Positions 44,117 to 52,979 of a DNA stretch of 64,000 nt are shown here, piece by piece. How positions within the stretch are numbered: position 1 is the stretch's first letter; each line of letters begins with the position of its first letter. The notes beneath the pieces are model-generated. The model ran no database searches. It saw only the letters and a list, made by a program, of their open reading frames with translations, and was not told the origin of the DNA. Made by a program: the position numbers and the translations under genes. This DNA is from Brenneria goodwinii (GTDB taxonomy: Bacteria > Pseudomonadota > Gammaproteobacteria > Enterobacterales > Enterobacteriaceae), in NCBI RefSeq assembly GCF_002291445.1, contig NZ_CP014137.1:2108001-2172000 (forward strand). Reading direction: 5' to 3'.

Positions 44117-45318
44117 CCGAATAAGCCGCCAAACCACTGTTGCAGTTTCATCATGATGGAATCCCACAGCCGGCTAAAAAAGCCCGCTTCGGGGATCTCG
44201 TCCAGCGCAACTAACTGGCGTTGCCCGATGCTTTTACCATCAAGCTGAAAATCAATGGTGCCGACGACCTGATTTTTCGCCAATGGCGCCGTCAGCTGCG
44301 GCTGAAGCAGCGTAAAACTGGCTTTCATATTTTTCATCTGCCCTTTTGGGATCGTCAATGCGGCATCTTTCGCCACCCCAAGCCGGGCGTCCTTTTGGCT
44401 GCCAAACCAGACCCGCTGCGTGGTAAACGTCGCCCCCTCTTTGATCGGCGTTACCGTTTCATAGAAGCGGAATCCCCAGGTCAGCAGTTTCTCGCTTTCA
44501 CGGAACCTTACCGCGTCCGTTGGCGCCCCCAGCACAACGGAGATCAGGCGCATATTTCCTTCGGTGGCCGAGGCGACCAGATTATGACCGGCACCGCTGG
44601 TGTGACCGGTTTTAATGCCGTCCACATTCAGGTTGGTGCTCCACAACAGACGATTACGATTGGGCTGGCGAATATTATTGAAGGTGAACTCTTTTTCCTT
44701 ATGCAGCGCATACTCGTCCGGCACATCACGAATCAATGCCTGCCCCAATAACGCCATATCGCGCGCGGTGCTGTACTGTCCCGGCGCATCCAGCCCATGC
44801 ACGGTAAGAAAGTGGGTATTGGTTAATCCCAGCGCCTTGACATAATTGTTCATCAGGCTAACAAACGCATCCTGACTGCCGGCCACGTGGTCAGCCAGCG
44901 CAATACTGGCATCATTCCCCGATTGAATGACGATACCTTTATTCAGTTCCGAAACCGCAATGCGATCGCCTGGCTTAAGAAACATCAGCGATGAACCACG
45001 CAGCACCGGATTGCCGGTCGCCCAGGCGTCTCTCCCGACCGTAACCTCATCCGTGGGCCGAATTTTCCCGGCCTTGATAGCCTGGCCGGTAACATAACTC
45101 GCCATCATTTTGGTGAGGCTGGCCGGGTCAAGACGTTCATCAGCATTAGATTCGGTCAGGACTTCTCCGCTGTGATAATCCATCAGAATGAAAGCCTTAG
45201 CGTCAATCTGAGGGGCGGCAGGCATCTGTTCGGCATACACTGGCGCAACGAGTCCTGCCAGTAATGCCGCGCCCGCCGTGAAAAATTTTAGATGGGGAAA
45301 GAGAATAGTTTTCTTCAT
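44113..45318 (-). CDS. dacC: D-alanyl-D-alanine carboxypeptidase DacC (PBP6)
   Basis: Low-molecular-mass penicillin-binding protein that trims the terminal D-Ala of peptidoglycan pentapeptides. From MKKTILFPHLKFFTAGAALL it has 401 residues (E. coli 400), with a signal peptide to about residue 29. Active-site motifs are S67-L-T-K70 (DPASLTKMM), SGN at 133-135 and KTG at 236-238. The C-terminus FSRLWDSIMMKLQQWFGGLF is an amphipathic membrane anchor. It converges with deoR, as in E. coli. Confidence 0.95.
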   Translation of the reverse strand: MKKTILFPHLKFFTAGAALLAGLVAPVYAEQMPAAPQIDAKAFILMDYHSGEVLTESNADERLDPASLTKMMASYVTGQAIKAGKIRPTDEVTVGRDAWATGNPVLRGSSLMFLKPGDRIAVSELNKGIVIQSGNDASIALADHVAGSQDAFVSLMNNYVKALGLTNTHFLTVHGLDAPGQYSTARDMALLGQALIRDVPDEYALHKEKEFTFNNIRQPNRNRLLWSTNLNVDGIKTGHTSGAGHNLVASATEGNMRLISVVLGAPTDAVRFRESEKLLTWGFRFYETVTPIKEGATFTTQRVWFGSQKDARLGVAKDAALTIPKGQMKNMKASFTLLQPQLTAPLAKNQVVGTIDFQLDGKSIGQRQLVALDEIPEAGFFSRLWDSIMMKLQQWFGGLFG

Positions 45319-45537
45319 GAGATCGCCGCGATATCCACAATTCATTTAAAAGATTTAACTTTCAATATGTTTCGAAAACTTTAGTAACGTCCCAAGGTAG
45401 CCGTTCATCTCGCTCAAGGAAACAACTCATTTTGTAAAAATAATCAAAGAAATGAAAAGGTCTAAAAAAACGACGAGAGAAGAGAAAAAATCAGACAACC
45501 GGCAACCATACGGGCTACGCCTGGCTGAACCATTCAA

Positions 45538-45561
45538 TGCGGCGCCGGATACGGCGCCGCA
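45538..45561 (-). terminator. Hairpin downstream of metI
   Basis: TGCGGCGCCG and CGGCGCCGCA form a perfect 10-base stem with loop GATA, 23 bases beyond the metI stop. No T-tract follows on the reverse strand (TTGAATGG), so it is an imperfect terminator at best. Confidence 0.5.
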
Positions 45562-45583
45562 GGTTATTGGTACGGTAAAACAA

Positions 45584-46243
45584 TCAGCGGCGTTCGCGCT
45601 TATCAGCCCGTTTCGACAGCCAATCACCCAGCGTTTGTACAATCTGCACCAGAATGACCAACGCGATAACGGTGATAATCATGACCTCGGTTTCATAACG
45701 ATAGTAACCGAAGCGGATCGCCAGATCGCCGACGCCGCCGCCGCCGACAATGCCCGCCATGGCCGAATAACCGATAAGACTGACCAGCGTAATGGTCAGC
45801 CCGCGTAATAAACCGGCCTTGGCCTCCGGCAATAATACGGTGCAGATGATCCGCATCGGGGTGGCGCCAAAGGCTTCGGCGGCTTCAATAATACCGGGCT
45901 CCACTTCACGCAGCGCGCTATCCACCAGACGGGCATAGAATGCGATGGCCGCGACCGACATCGGCACCGCAGCCGCCACCGGTCCAATGGTATTGCCTAA
46001 CAGAATCTGCGTTAGCGGCAACAGCAGCACCAGCAGAATCACAAACGGAATCGAACGGATGATATTCACCAGCACGGTGCTGAACAGATACACCGCGCGG
46101 TTTTCCCAAAACAGATGACGGTCGGTCACATAAATTAGGAAACCCAGCGGTAATCCGCCGATAATGGCGAACAGGGTTGAAATACCCACCATCTGGAATG
46201 TTTCCCCGAACGCCGAAACCAGATCGATCCATAAATCAGCCAT
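45584..46243 (-). CDS. metI: Methionine-type ABC transporter permease (MetI family)
   Basis: Inner-membrane permease of 219 residues, about five helices, beginning MADLWIDLVSAFGETFQMVG. MetI-family stretches are VNIIRSIPFVILLVLLLPLT, EVEPGIIEAAEAFGATPMRI (EAA loop) and GLTITLVSLIGYSAMAGIVGGGGVGDLAIRFGY. The start overlaps the metN stop by eight bases. The metNIQ set lies between gstB and dacC, where E. coli has nothing, so it is likely a second, paralogous set; the substrate (methionine or a related sulfur compound) is inferred from family only. Confidence 0.85.
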   Translation of the reverse strand: MADLWIDLVSAFGETFQMVGISTLFAIIGGLPLGFLIYVTDRHLFWENRAVYLFSTVLVNIIRSIPFVILLVLLLPLTQILLGNTIGPVAAAVPMSVAAIAFYARLVDSALREVEPGIIEAAEAFGATPMRIICTVLLPEAKAGLLRGLTITLVSLIGYSAMAGIVGGGGVGDLAIRFGYYRYETEVMIITVIALVILVQIVQTLGDWLSKRADKRERR

Positions 46244-47252
46244 GTAACACCTCCACCTGCGCAGTCGCGGCCTGAATATGCGCCACGGCTTCCGCCACTT
46301 TTGCCGGTTCGGACGGATGTGTTAACAGCGCGACCAGAACCCCCAATGCGCGATTGCCGATATACTCAATTTTGCCATGTAGAATATTGACGGACACGCC
46401 ATAACGGGTCGCCACATCAGACAACACCGGCTGTTCCGCTGAGTCGCCCACAAACAGGATTTTCAGCAACGTTCCCTGTAAATCCTCCATCAGACGGGAA
46501 GGAAGTTCGAGATTCAACGTATGAGCAACCAGTTGGCGGGTAAACGGATGCCGCGGCGAGGCGAAAATATCAAAGACATCGCCGTCCTCCACCACTTTAC
46601 CGCCGGTCATCACCGCAACCCGGTCGCAGATCGACTTGATCACGCTCATCTCATGTGAAATCAGCACAATGGTGATACCCAGCTTCTGGTTAATCTCTTT
46701 GAGCAACGCCAGGATCGCCGCCGACGTCTCCAGATCAAGCGCGGAAGTCGGCTCATCACACAACAGCACTTCCGGATGATTGGCGATGGCGCGGGCAATC
46801 CCCACACGCTGCTTTTGTCCGCCGCTGAGCTGAGACGGGTACGCCTCGGCTTTATCGCCCAATCCCACCAGATTGAGAATTTCCGGCACCCGTTGTGCAA
46901 TTTCAACGCTGGATTTCCCCGCCGCCTTCAGGCTGAACGCGACATTTTCCGCGACGGTACGCGTTTGCATCAAATTGAAATGCTGGAATATCATCCCGAT
47001 TTTCTGGCGCTGCTCACGCAGGCTTTTACCATGCAAGTCGCTGATCTTAACCCCATTGACCCGAACTTCGCCGGCCGTAGGACGCTGTAATACATTGATC
47101 GTCCGCAGCAGCGTACTTTTCCCCGCCCCGCTGGTTCCCACAATGCCGAAAACCTCTCCCGGCTTGATATGCAACGTCACATTATCAACGGCACGATTCC
47201 CTCGCTGCTTCCCCTGAGAGAAGTCAACACAAACACTCTCTAACTGAATCAT
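46236..47252 (-). CDS. metN: Methionine-type ABC transporter ATP-binding protein (MetN family)
   Basis: The 338-residue ATPase starts MIQLESVCVDFSQGKQRGNR. Walker A GTSGAGKST, signature LSGGQKQRVGIARAI and Walker B VLLCDEPTSALD are intact. A C-terminal NIL domain (about 265-338, LLKILFVGDSAEQPVLSD) is the substrate-sensing regulatory domain of MetN that inhibits transport when methionine is bound. This domain supports a D/L-methionine-type substrate. It overlaps metI and follows metQ by 100 bases. Confidence 0.88.
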   Translation of the reverse strand: MIQLESVCVDFSQGKQRGNRAVDNVTLHIKPGEVFGIVGTSGAGKSTLLRTINVLQRPTAGEVRVNGVKISDLHGKSLREQRQKIGMIFQHFNLMQTRTVAENVAFSLKAAGKSSVEIAQRVPEILNLVGLGDKAEAYPSQLSGGQKQRVGIARAIANHPEVLLCDEPTSALDLETSAAILALLKEINQKLGITIVLISHEMSVIKSICDRVAVMTGGKVVEDGDVFDIFASPRHPFTRQLVAHTLNLELPSRLMEDLQGTLLKILFVGDSAEQPVLSDVATRYGVSVNILHGKIEYIGNRALGVLVALLTHPSEPAKVAEAVAHIQAATAQVEVLHG

Positions 47253-47352
47253 TATCCGCAAACTCCTGGCCTAAGCGGAAAAAGAATAAAGCCGGTCACA
47301 GACCGGCCAGACAAATACAACATGTTAATGACCAGTGACTACCGGCCCGTAT

Positions 47353-48198
47353 TTACTGCGCGGGAGCTGGCGTTTTTGCCTGCATCCACTCTGGTTTCTG
47401 GAATTGGCTGAACATTGAACCCGGTTGGTTAATCACCGCGGCATAGGCAGGCGATTCAACGACGGCTTTGGTATCTTTGACAAACGGCTTGTCCAGATCC
47501 TCTGTGCGCACCGCAATCACATTCTTCAGATTTTCATCCAGCGTTTCCAGTTTGATCGCGGAAGCGAGATCCAGTCCCGCCGCAAAGGCAAAATTACCAT
47601 TAACCAGCGAAGCGGTCACGCTATCCAGCGTTCTGGGCAGTTGCGCCGCTTCCAACGGTTTGAATACCAGCCCGCGCGGATTTTCAACAATATCCTTTTC
47701 CGACGCTTTGGTTGGGTCGAGATCGGGTTTGATGGTGATCAGGCCCAGCGATTGCAGAAACCGCAAGCCGCGCGCCAGATTGGTCGCGTCATTAGACAAG
47801 GTGATGACATCGCCTTTTTTCAGTTCATCCAATGATTTGATTTTATGGGAATAAAGACCCATGCTCGCCGTAGGGACGATAATCAGGCGGCTGATTTTCA
47901 GATTCTTATCGGCGGCGAATTTTTCCAGATACAGCGTATGCTGAAACAGATTGGCGTCAATACTGCCGTTGGCGAGAGCAAGGTTGGGCTGGACATAATC
48001 GCTGAATTCACGAACCACTACCTTGTAACCTTTTTTCGTCAGTTCAGGTTTAATCGCCTGGTTGACCATATCGCCATAAGGCCCCGGTGCGACACCGAAG
48101 ACGATAGTTTGCGGATCGCTGTTGGCAGAAGCCAGTTGGATCCCGGCGGCCAGCAACGCGACACCTAGCGTTGCACGAAGAGAATGCGTCAATTTCAT
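47353..48198 (-). CDS. metQ: MetQ/NlpA-family substrate-binding protein, non-lipoprotein type
   Basis: Periplasmic receptor of the neighbouring MetNI transporter, 281 residues from MKLTHSLRATLGVALLAAGI. NlpA-family stretches include TIVFGVAPGPYGDMVNQAIK, LANGSIDANLFQHTLYLEKF and LSNDATNLARGLRFLQSLGL. E. coli MetQ is a lipoprotein, but this signal peptide ends QLASANSD with no lipobox cysteine, so it should be a soluble periplasmic protein cut after ASA. No MetJ box (AGACGTCT repeats) is visible upstream, so control by MetJ is not supported. Confidence 0.85.
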   Translation of the reverse strand: MKLTHSLRATLGVALLAAGIQLASANSDPQTIVFGVAPGPYGDMVNQAIKPELTKKGYKVVVREFSDYVQPNLALANGSIDANLFQHTLYLEKFAADKNLKISRLIIVPTASMGLYSHKIKSLDELKKGDVITLSNDATNLARGLRFLQSLGLITIKPDLDPTKASEKDIVENPRGLVFKPLEAAQLPRTLDSVTASLVNGNFAFAAGLDLASAIKLETLDENLKNVIAVRTEDLDKPFVKDTKAVVESPAYAAVINQPGSMFSQFQKPEWMQAKTPAPAQ

Positions 48199-48370
48199 TG
48201 AATAAATTTCCTGTCTGAACACGACTTTTCGTCATTATTGAGAATAACAAGTTAAATCATAAAGATTAAAAAGGCATATCATTATTTCGCATCTATCATT
48301 CACTGTGTAGTCCGGTTGTTGGTAATAGAATACATTTTCTTCTTGTATAGCGAGTATGGCGAGGTTCTAA

Positions 48371-48988
48371 ATGATAACGATTTGGGGACGTGACAATTCA
48401 ACCAACGTTAAGAAAGTGCTTTGGTGTGCGGCGGAATTGGCGCTGCCTTACCATCATATCCCGGCCGGCGGGCAATTCGGCCGCAATCATGACGCGGATT
48501 TTCTGGCGATGAACCCTAACGGACTGATCCCCTGTTTACAAGACGGTGAACGGGTGCTGTGGGAATCAAACACTATCGTGCGTTATCTGGCCGCGCAATA
48601 TGGAGAAAACTCGCTGTATATTGCGGATGCCGGGGCACGGGCCAGCGCCGAGAAATGGATGGACTGGGCGATGATGCTGGCGCCATCGTTTAGTGTGGCA
48701 TTGATCAATCTGGTGCGAACCAAACCGGAAAACCGTGATATGGCATCGGTGGAAAAAGCGATAATGGAATGCGAGCGGCTACTCGGCATCGTCGATTCCG
48801 CGCTGGCGAATCAACCGTGGCTATCGGGCGATCAATTCGGCATCGGCGATATTCCTCTGGGCTGCATTATCTACGGCTGGCTTAACATGGCGATCGAACG
48901 TCAGCCGCATCCCAACCTGGAGCGCTGGTATCGGCAATTAAGCGAGCGGCCGGCTTATCAAAAACACGTCATGATTCCTTTATCCTGA
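48371..48988 (+). CDS. gstB: Glutathione S-transferase GstB
   Basis: Cytosolic GST of 205 residues that aligns with E. coli GstB (YliJ, 208): MITIWGRDNSTNVKKVLWCA, FGRNHDADFLAMNPNGLIPCL, WESNTIVRYLAAQYG and EKWMDWAMMLAPSF. An N-terminal thioredoxin-like domain (about 1-80) binds glutathione; an alpha-helical C-terminal domain follows. E. coli GstB acts on bromoacetate and some iodoacetamide-like compounds. It diverges from metQ and converges with yliI. Confidence 0.93.
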   Translation: MITIWGRDNSTNVKKVLWCAAELALPYHHIPAGGQFGRNHDADFLAMNPNGLIPCLQDGERVLWESNTIVRYLAAQYGENSLYIADAGARASAEKWMDWAMMLAPSFSVALINLVRTKPENRDMASVEKAIMECERLLGIVDSALANQPWLSGDQFGIGDIPLGCIIYGWLNMAIERQPHPNLERWYRQLSERPAYQKHVMIPLS

Positions 48989-49023
48989 GCTAACAGGCGC
49001 CGTTGCGCGCCTGTCATTTCCTG

Positions 49024-50178
49024 TTATTCCAACCCCACTTGCAACAGCTTGCCGTTATCGTGATCGGTCAGCAGATAAATATAGCCGTCCGGCCCCAGCC
49101 GTACTTCGCGGATACGCTCGTTGCGTTCATTCAATAAACGCTCTTCGGCCACAACGCTATCGCCGTCCAGCGTCAGGCGGATCAGATTCCGTTCGGCCAG
49201 CGCGCCAATAAACAGTGAGTTTTTCCATTGCGGGAACCGGTCGCTGTTATAGAACGCCATGCCGCTGACAGCCGGGGATTTTTGCCAGTAAAAAATCGGA
49301 TCCGCCATCCCGGCAACCTGCCCGCCTTTGGCTTCAGGAATTTTCTCCCCGGAATAGTTAATGCCGTAGGTCGCTATCGGCCAACCGTAGTTTTCTCCGG
49401 CTTGGGGAATGTTAATCTCATCGCCGCCCCGAGGACCATGCTCATTCTCCCACAGCGCGCCGGACCAAGGGTTAATCGCAATGCCCTGCGGATTTCGATG
49501 GCCGTACGACCAGATTTCCGGCCGCGCGTTGGCGCGGTTAACCAGCGGATTGTCTGGCGGAATCTGCCCATCGCCGGTCAGACGGACGATTTTGCCTTGG
49601 AGCTTATCCAGATCCTGCGCCGTCGGCCGTTGGTTATTTTCGCCTAGCGCAATAAACAGATAACCCTGACGATCAAACACCAGTTTGCCGCCAAAATGGT
49701 TGCCGGTAGAAAGTTTGGGCTCCTGACGGAAGAAAACCGTGAAATTCTCCAACCGCGCATAATCGTCCGACAGGCGGCCATAACCGACGGCCGTACCGGC
49801 TTTTCCATCACTGCCTTCTTCAGCGAAGCTCAGATAAATACGCCGGCTTTGCGCAAAATCAGGTGATAACGTCACTTCCAGCAGCCCGCCCTGCGATCTG
49901 GCATAGACACGGGGAACGCCGGCAATCGGCGCTGAAAGTCCGGCTCCTGGCTGCCAACGCCGTAGATTCCCGGCGCGTTCGGTAATCAGCAGCCCCTGCG
50001 CATCCGGCAGAAAGGCCAACGACCACGGATGATCGAGTTTATCCTGCAACTCCGTTACCTTGAGCGTCGCGGCAGACAGAGTGCCGGAAACGGCAAGCAA
50101 CAATGCCGCGCCGCTTAATAACAGGCGGGTCAAGCGTGACGATAACGAAGAGTCGTCAGGCGACGAGTTACGAGGCAT
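49024..50178 (-). CDS. yliI: PQQ-dependent soluble aldose sugar dehydrogenase YliI (Asd)
   Basis: Periplasmic six-bladed beta-propeller quinoprotein that oxidises aldose sugars, with PQQ as cofactor. From MPRNSSPDDSSLSSRLTRLL it has 384 residues, with a hydrophobic signal peptide cut near SGTLSAA. Propeller and catalytic stretches match E. coli YliI (371): LDHPWSLAFLPDAQGLLITE, GKAGTAVGYGRLSDDY, LSTGNHFGGKLVFD, SYGHRNPQGIAINPWSGALW and EHGPRGGDEINIP. Like E. coli, this organism may depend on external PQQ; no PQQ synthesis genes are in the window. Confidence 0.92.
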   Translation of the reverse strand: MPRNSSPDDSSLSSRLTRLLLSGAALLLAVSGTLSAATLKVTELQDKLDHPWSLAFLPDAQGLLITERAGNLRRWQPGAGLSAPIAGVPRVYARSQGGLLEVTLSPDFAQSRRIYLSFAEEGSDGKAGTAVGYGRLSDDYARLENFTVFFRQEPKLSTGNHFGGKLVFDRQGYLFIALGENNQRPTAQDLDKLQGKIVRLTGDGQIPPDNPLVNRANARPEIWSYGHRNPQGIAINPWSGALWENEHGPRGGDEINIPQAGENYGWPIATYGINYSGEKIPEAKGGQVAGMADPIFYWQKSPAVSGMAFYNSDRFPQWKNSLFIGALAERNLIRLTLDGDSVVAEERLLNERNERIREVRLGPDGYIYLLTDHDNGKLLQVGLE

Positions 50179-50260
50179 CGCGTTGTCTCCACTCAACAGA
50201 AGTTCTGTAACTCTAGGCGTCGAGTGATATTTGTGCAAAAAAACGGCGGCAGGTTTACAT

Positions 50261-50413
50261 TTATTGAAGAATGCTTGTCACACTTCCAGTCATCACGAAG
50301 CCCCAATCATCAGGATTCAGATATTGGCCCAGCGGAACTGAGTAGGTTTCGCGTAACGTTTTTGTCAGCGTCGTCTTTCCCGAACCGTTTGGTCCGGCAA
50401 TCCCTATCTGCAT
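50261..50413 (-). pseudogene. Remnant of a zeta-toxin-like P-loop kinase/ATPase gene
   Basis: A 50-residue frame begins MQIGIAGPNGSGKTTLTKTL and continues to YLNPDDWGFV, then ends shortly afterwards. A Walker A followed about 30 residues later by an LNPDD motif is the N-terminal signature of the zeta-toxin/AAA_33-type kinases found in chromosomal toxin genes. The remaining 150 or more residues of such a domain are missing and none of the six frames downstream restore them. It lies in the yliI-rimO gap, where E. coli has the unrelated bssR. I read it as a truncated relic; expression is unproven. Confidence 0.6.
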
Positions 50414-50658
50414 TTGACGTGGCGATGAAAATATATACCACGAAGTGGATGAGGTTGATGACAAACCTTCCCAAACCCGTCATTCCAACGGCGCTATCAA
50501 ACACTCTTCTATCCAAACAAGCCGTGCGGCGTATACTCCCAATCTTGATGCCAACATAGTCAGCATACTGACTTTAGCTGTACGACGACTATAAGGCGCA
50601 ACAACTATGGTGTAGAATCCTGCGGTTTTTCTTTTTGAATAAATTGTGAGCAAATAAC

Positions 50659-51972
50659 ATGCAACAACCACGAATTGGATTCGTTTCACTCGGCTGCCCG
50701 AAAAATTTGGTGGACTCCGAGAGGATCCTAACCGAATTGCGTACTGAAGGTTATCAGGTGGTGCCGCGCTATAACGATGCCGAACTGGTGATCGTCAATA
50801 CCTGTGGTTTTATTGACAGCGCCGTTCAGGAATCGCTGGAGGCCATCGGTGAAGCGCTGAATGAAAATGGCAAGGTGATCGTCACCGGCTGTCTGGGTGC
50901 GAAAGAGAATCAAATCCGCGAAGTCCACCCCAAAGTGCTGGAAATCACCGGACCTCACAGTTACGAGCAGGTGCTGTCGCACGTACATCAGTATGTGCCC
51001 AAGCCGGAACACCATCCGTTCACCAGTCTGGTGCCAGCCCAGGGCGTAAAACTGACGCCGCGTCATTACGCTTATTTGAAAATATCGGAAGGCTGCAACC
51101 ATCGCTGTACCTTCTGCATTATTCCGTCTATGCGTGGCGATCTGGATAGCCGCCCGATTGGTTCGGTGCTGGATGAAGCGAAACGACTGGTCGACGCCGG
51201 CGTCAAAGAACTGCTGGTGATCTCCCAGGATACTTCCGCCTACGGCGCCGACGTTAAACAACGTACCGGCTTCTGGAATGGCCAACCGGTGAAAACCAGT
51301 ATGGTCAGCCTGTGCGAACAGCTTGCTTCACTGGGCGTGTGGATTCGCTTGCACTACGTTTACCCCTATCCGCACGTGGACGATGTCATTCCGTTGATGG
51401 CCGAAGGGAAAATCCTGCCGTATCTGGATATTCCATTGCAGCACGCCAGCCCTCGCATCCTCAAGCTGATGAAACGCCCGGGCGCGGTGGAAAGAACGCT
51501 GGAACGCATCAAACGCTGGCGGGAGATCTGTCCGGAACTGACATTACGTTCGACGTTTATTGTCGGCTTCCCAGGTGAAACGGAAGAAGACTTCCAGATG
51601 CTGCTGGATTTCCTGCGGGAAGCCAGACTGGATCGCGTCGGTTGCTTTAAATACAGCCCGGTGGAGGGCGCCGCAGCCAATCAGTTGCCCGATCAGGTGC
51701 CGGAAGACGTAAAAGAGGCGCGTTATCATCGCTTCATGCAGCTTCAGCAAGGTATCTCCGCCCAGCGTTTACAGGAAAAAATTGGCCGTCAGTTGCCAGT
51801 GTTGATTGATGAAGTCGATGATGAAGGCGCGATTGGACGCAGCATGGCCGATGCGCCGGAGATCGATGGCGCGGTTTATCTGAACGGAGAAACCAACGTT
51901 AAGGTCGGCGATATCATTAACGTAAAAATAGAGCATGCGGACGAATACGATCTGTGGGGCAGTCGGGTCTGA
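50659..51972 (+). CDS. rimO: Ribosomal protein S12 methylthiotransferase RimO
   Basis: Radical-SAM enzyme that adds a methylthio group to Asp88 (Asp89) of ribosomal protein S12. The 437 residues begin MQQPRIGFVSLGCPKNLVDS, slightly shorter than E. coli RimO (441). The auxiliary cluster cysteines are C13, C49 and C78. The radical-SAM triad is C146, C150, C153 (EGCNHRCTFC). The C-terminal TRAM domain that holds S12 ends HADEYDLWGSRV. A strong terminator follows. Confidence 0.97.
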   Translation: MQQPRIGFVSLGCPKNLVDSERILTELRTEGYQVVPRYNDAELVIVNTCGFIDSAVQESLEAIGEALNENGKVIVTGCLGAKENQIREVHPKVLEITGPHSYEQVLSHVHQYVPKPEHHPFTSLVPAQGVKLTPRHYAYLKISEGCNHRCTFCIIPSMRGDLDSRPIGSVLDEAKRLVDAGVKELLVISQDTSAYGADVKQRTGFWNGQPVKTSMVSLCEQLASLGVWIRLHYVYPYPHVDDVIPLMAEGKILPYLDIPLQHASPRILKLMKRPGAVERTLERIKRWREICPELTLRSTFIVGFPGETEEDFQMLLDFLREARLDRVGCFKYSPVEGAAANQLPDQVPEDVKEARYHRFMQLQQGISAQRLQEKIGRQLPVLIDEVDDEGAIGRSMADAPEIDGAVYLNGETNVKVGDIINVKIEHADEYDLWGSRV

Positions 51973-51987
51973 CGGTTCTGCTTGTCA

Positions 51988-52024
51988 GCCGGTCTTTTGT
52001 TCAATAAAAGACCGGCATTATTAT
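51988..52024 (+). terminator. rimO terminator
   Basis: GCCGGTCTTTT and AAAAGACCGGC form an 11-base stem with a 7-base loop, followed by ATTATTATT, 15 bases beyond the rimO stop. Confidence 0.85.
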
Positions 52025-52162
52025 TCAGCCGCGCAGTTTTTCCCCCGGCGCGGTAAAATCCGTCAATAATCCTCCTCTGCGACACCTGCTCCTTGCGTCC
52101 AACTTGCAGGTAAAGTAGCCTTGGAGCATGATTACTCCAATCGCCTTACCCGAGGCATAAGC

Positions 52163-52942
52163 ATGTGGAAGCGCTTGATATACAGCCTATTAACAATTAT
52201 TGGCGTACTGCTGCTGTCTGCTTTTGTCCTCGACCGCTGGATCAGTTGGAAAACAGCTCCTTTCGTCTATGACGAACTGCAGGATCTGCCGTCGCGGCAG
52301 GTCGGCGTTGTGCTGGGTACCGCCAAGTATTACCGTACCGGCGTCATCAACCAGTATTATCTCTTCCGTATTCAGGGCGCGATGAATGCCTATAACAGCG
52401 GTAAGGTCAGCTACCTGTTGCTGAGCGGCGACAATGCCCAGCAAAGTTACAACGAGCCGATGACCATGCGTCGCGATTTGATCGCGGCGGGCGTGCCGCC
52501 GGCGGATATCGTGCTGGATTATGCGGGATTTCGCACGTTAGACTCGATCGTCAGAACGCGAAAAGTCTTTGATACCAATGACTTCACCATCATCACCCAA
52601 CGTTTTCACTGTGAGCGGGCGTTATTCATCGCCCTGCATCTCGGTATTCAGGCGCAATGTTACGCCGTACCATCGCCGAAAAATATTATGACGGTGCGTA
52701 TCCGGGAATTTGGCGCCAGACTGGGAGCGTTGTTCGATCTGTATATCCTGAAACGGGAGCCGCGTTTTCTCGGGCCGATCATTTCCATTCCGGCACAACA
52801 TAAAATTCCTGATGATGCGCAGGACTATCCCGCGGTTCTCCCTGACCAGGTTCCCAATTCTGCATCGACGGCCGCCGCCCCTTCTGCCGATCGTGCTGAA
52901 CAGACCACAAATACGCCAAACGCCGCTACTTCCGCGCATTAA
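52163..52942 (+). CDS. sanA: SanA, envelope barrier protein (DUF218/YdcF family)
   Basis: Inner-membrane-anchored protein needed for vancomycin resistance at high temperature in E. coli. From MWKRLIYSLLTIIGVLLLSA it has 259 residues: one N-terminal helix then a DUF218 domain with VGVVLGTAKYYRTGVINQYY, LLLSGDNAQQSYNEPMTMRR and IITQRFHCERALFIALHLG. About 20 extra residues at the end (rich in Ser, Ala, Thr, Asn) exceed the E. coli protein (239). The codons upstream of MWKRL are unlike the family. The sanA-yeiB-folE group resembles the E. coli 48-minute region. Confidence 0.94.
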   Translation: MWKRLIYSLLTIIGVLLLSAFVLDRWISWKTAPFVYDELQDLPSRQVGVVLGTAKYYRTGVINQYYLFRIQGAMNAYNSGKVSYLLLSGDNAQQSYNEPMTMRRDLIAAGVPPADIVLDYAGFRTLDSIVRTRKVFDTNDFTIITQRFHCERALFIALHLGIQAQCYAVPSPKNIMTVRIREFGARLGALFDLYILKREPRFLGPIISIPAQHKIPDDAQDYPAVLPDQVPNSASTAAAPSADRAEQTTNTPNAATSAH

Positions 52943-52979
52943 TGAACGTCCCCTGGCTGTGGGGTTTCGCTCGCGGCCG

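Noticed and set aside
44221..44751. 176-residue forward frame in dacC
   Set aside because: Antisense to dacC active-site region.
48199..48370. MetJ boxes upstream of metQ
   Set aside because: No AGACGTCT-like tandem repeats are visible.
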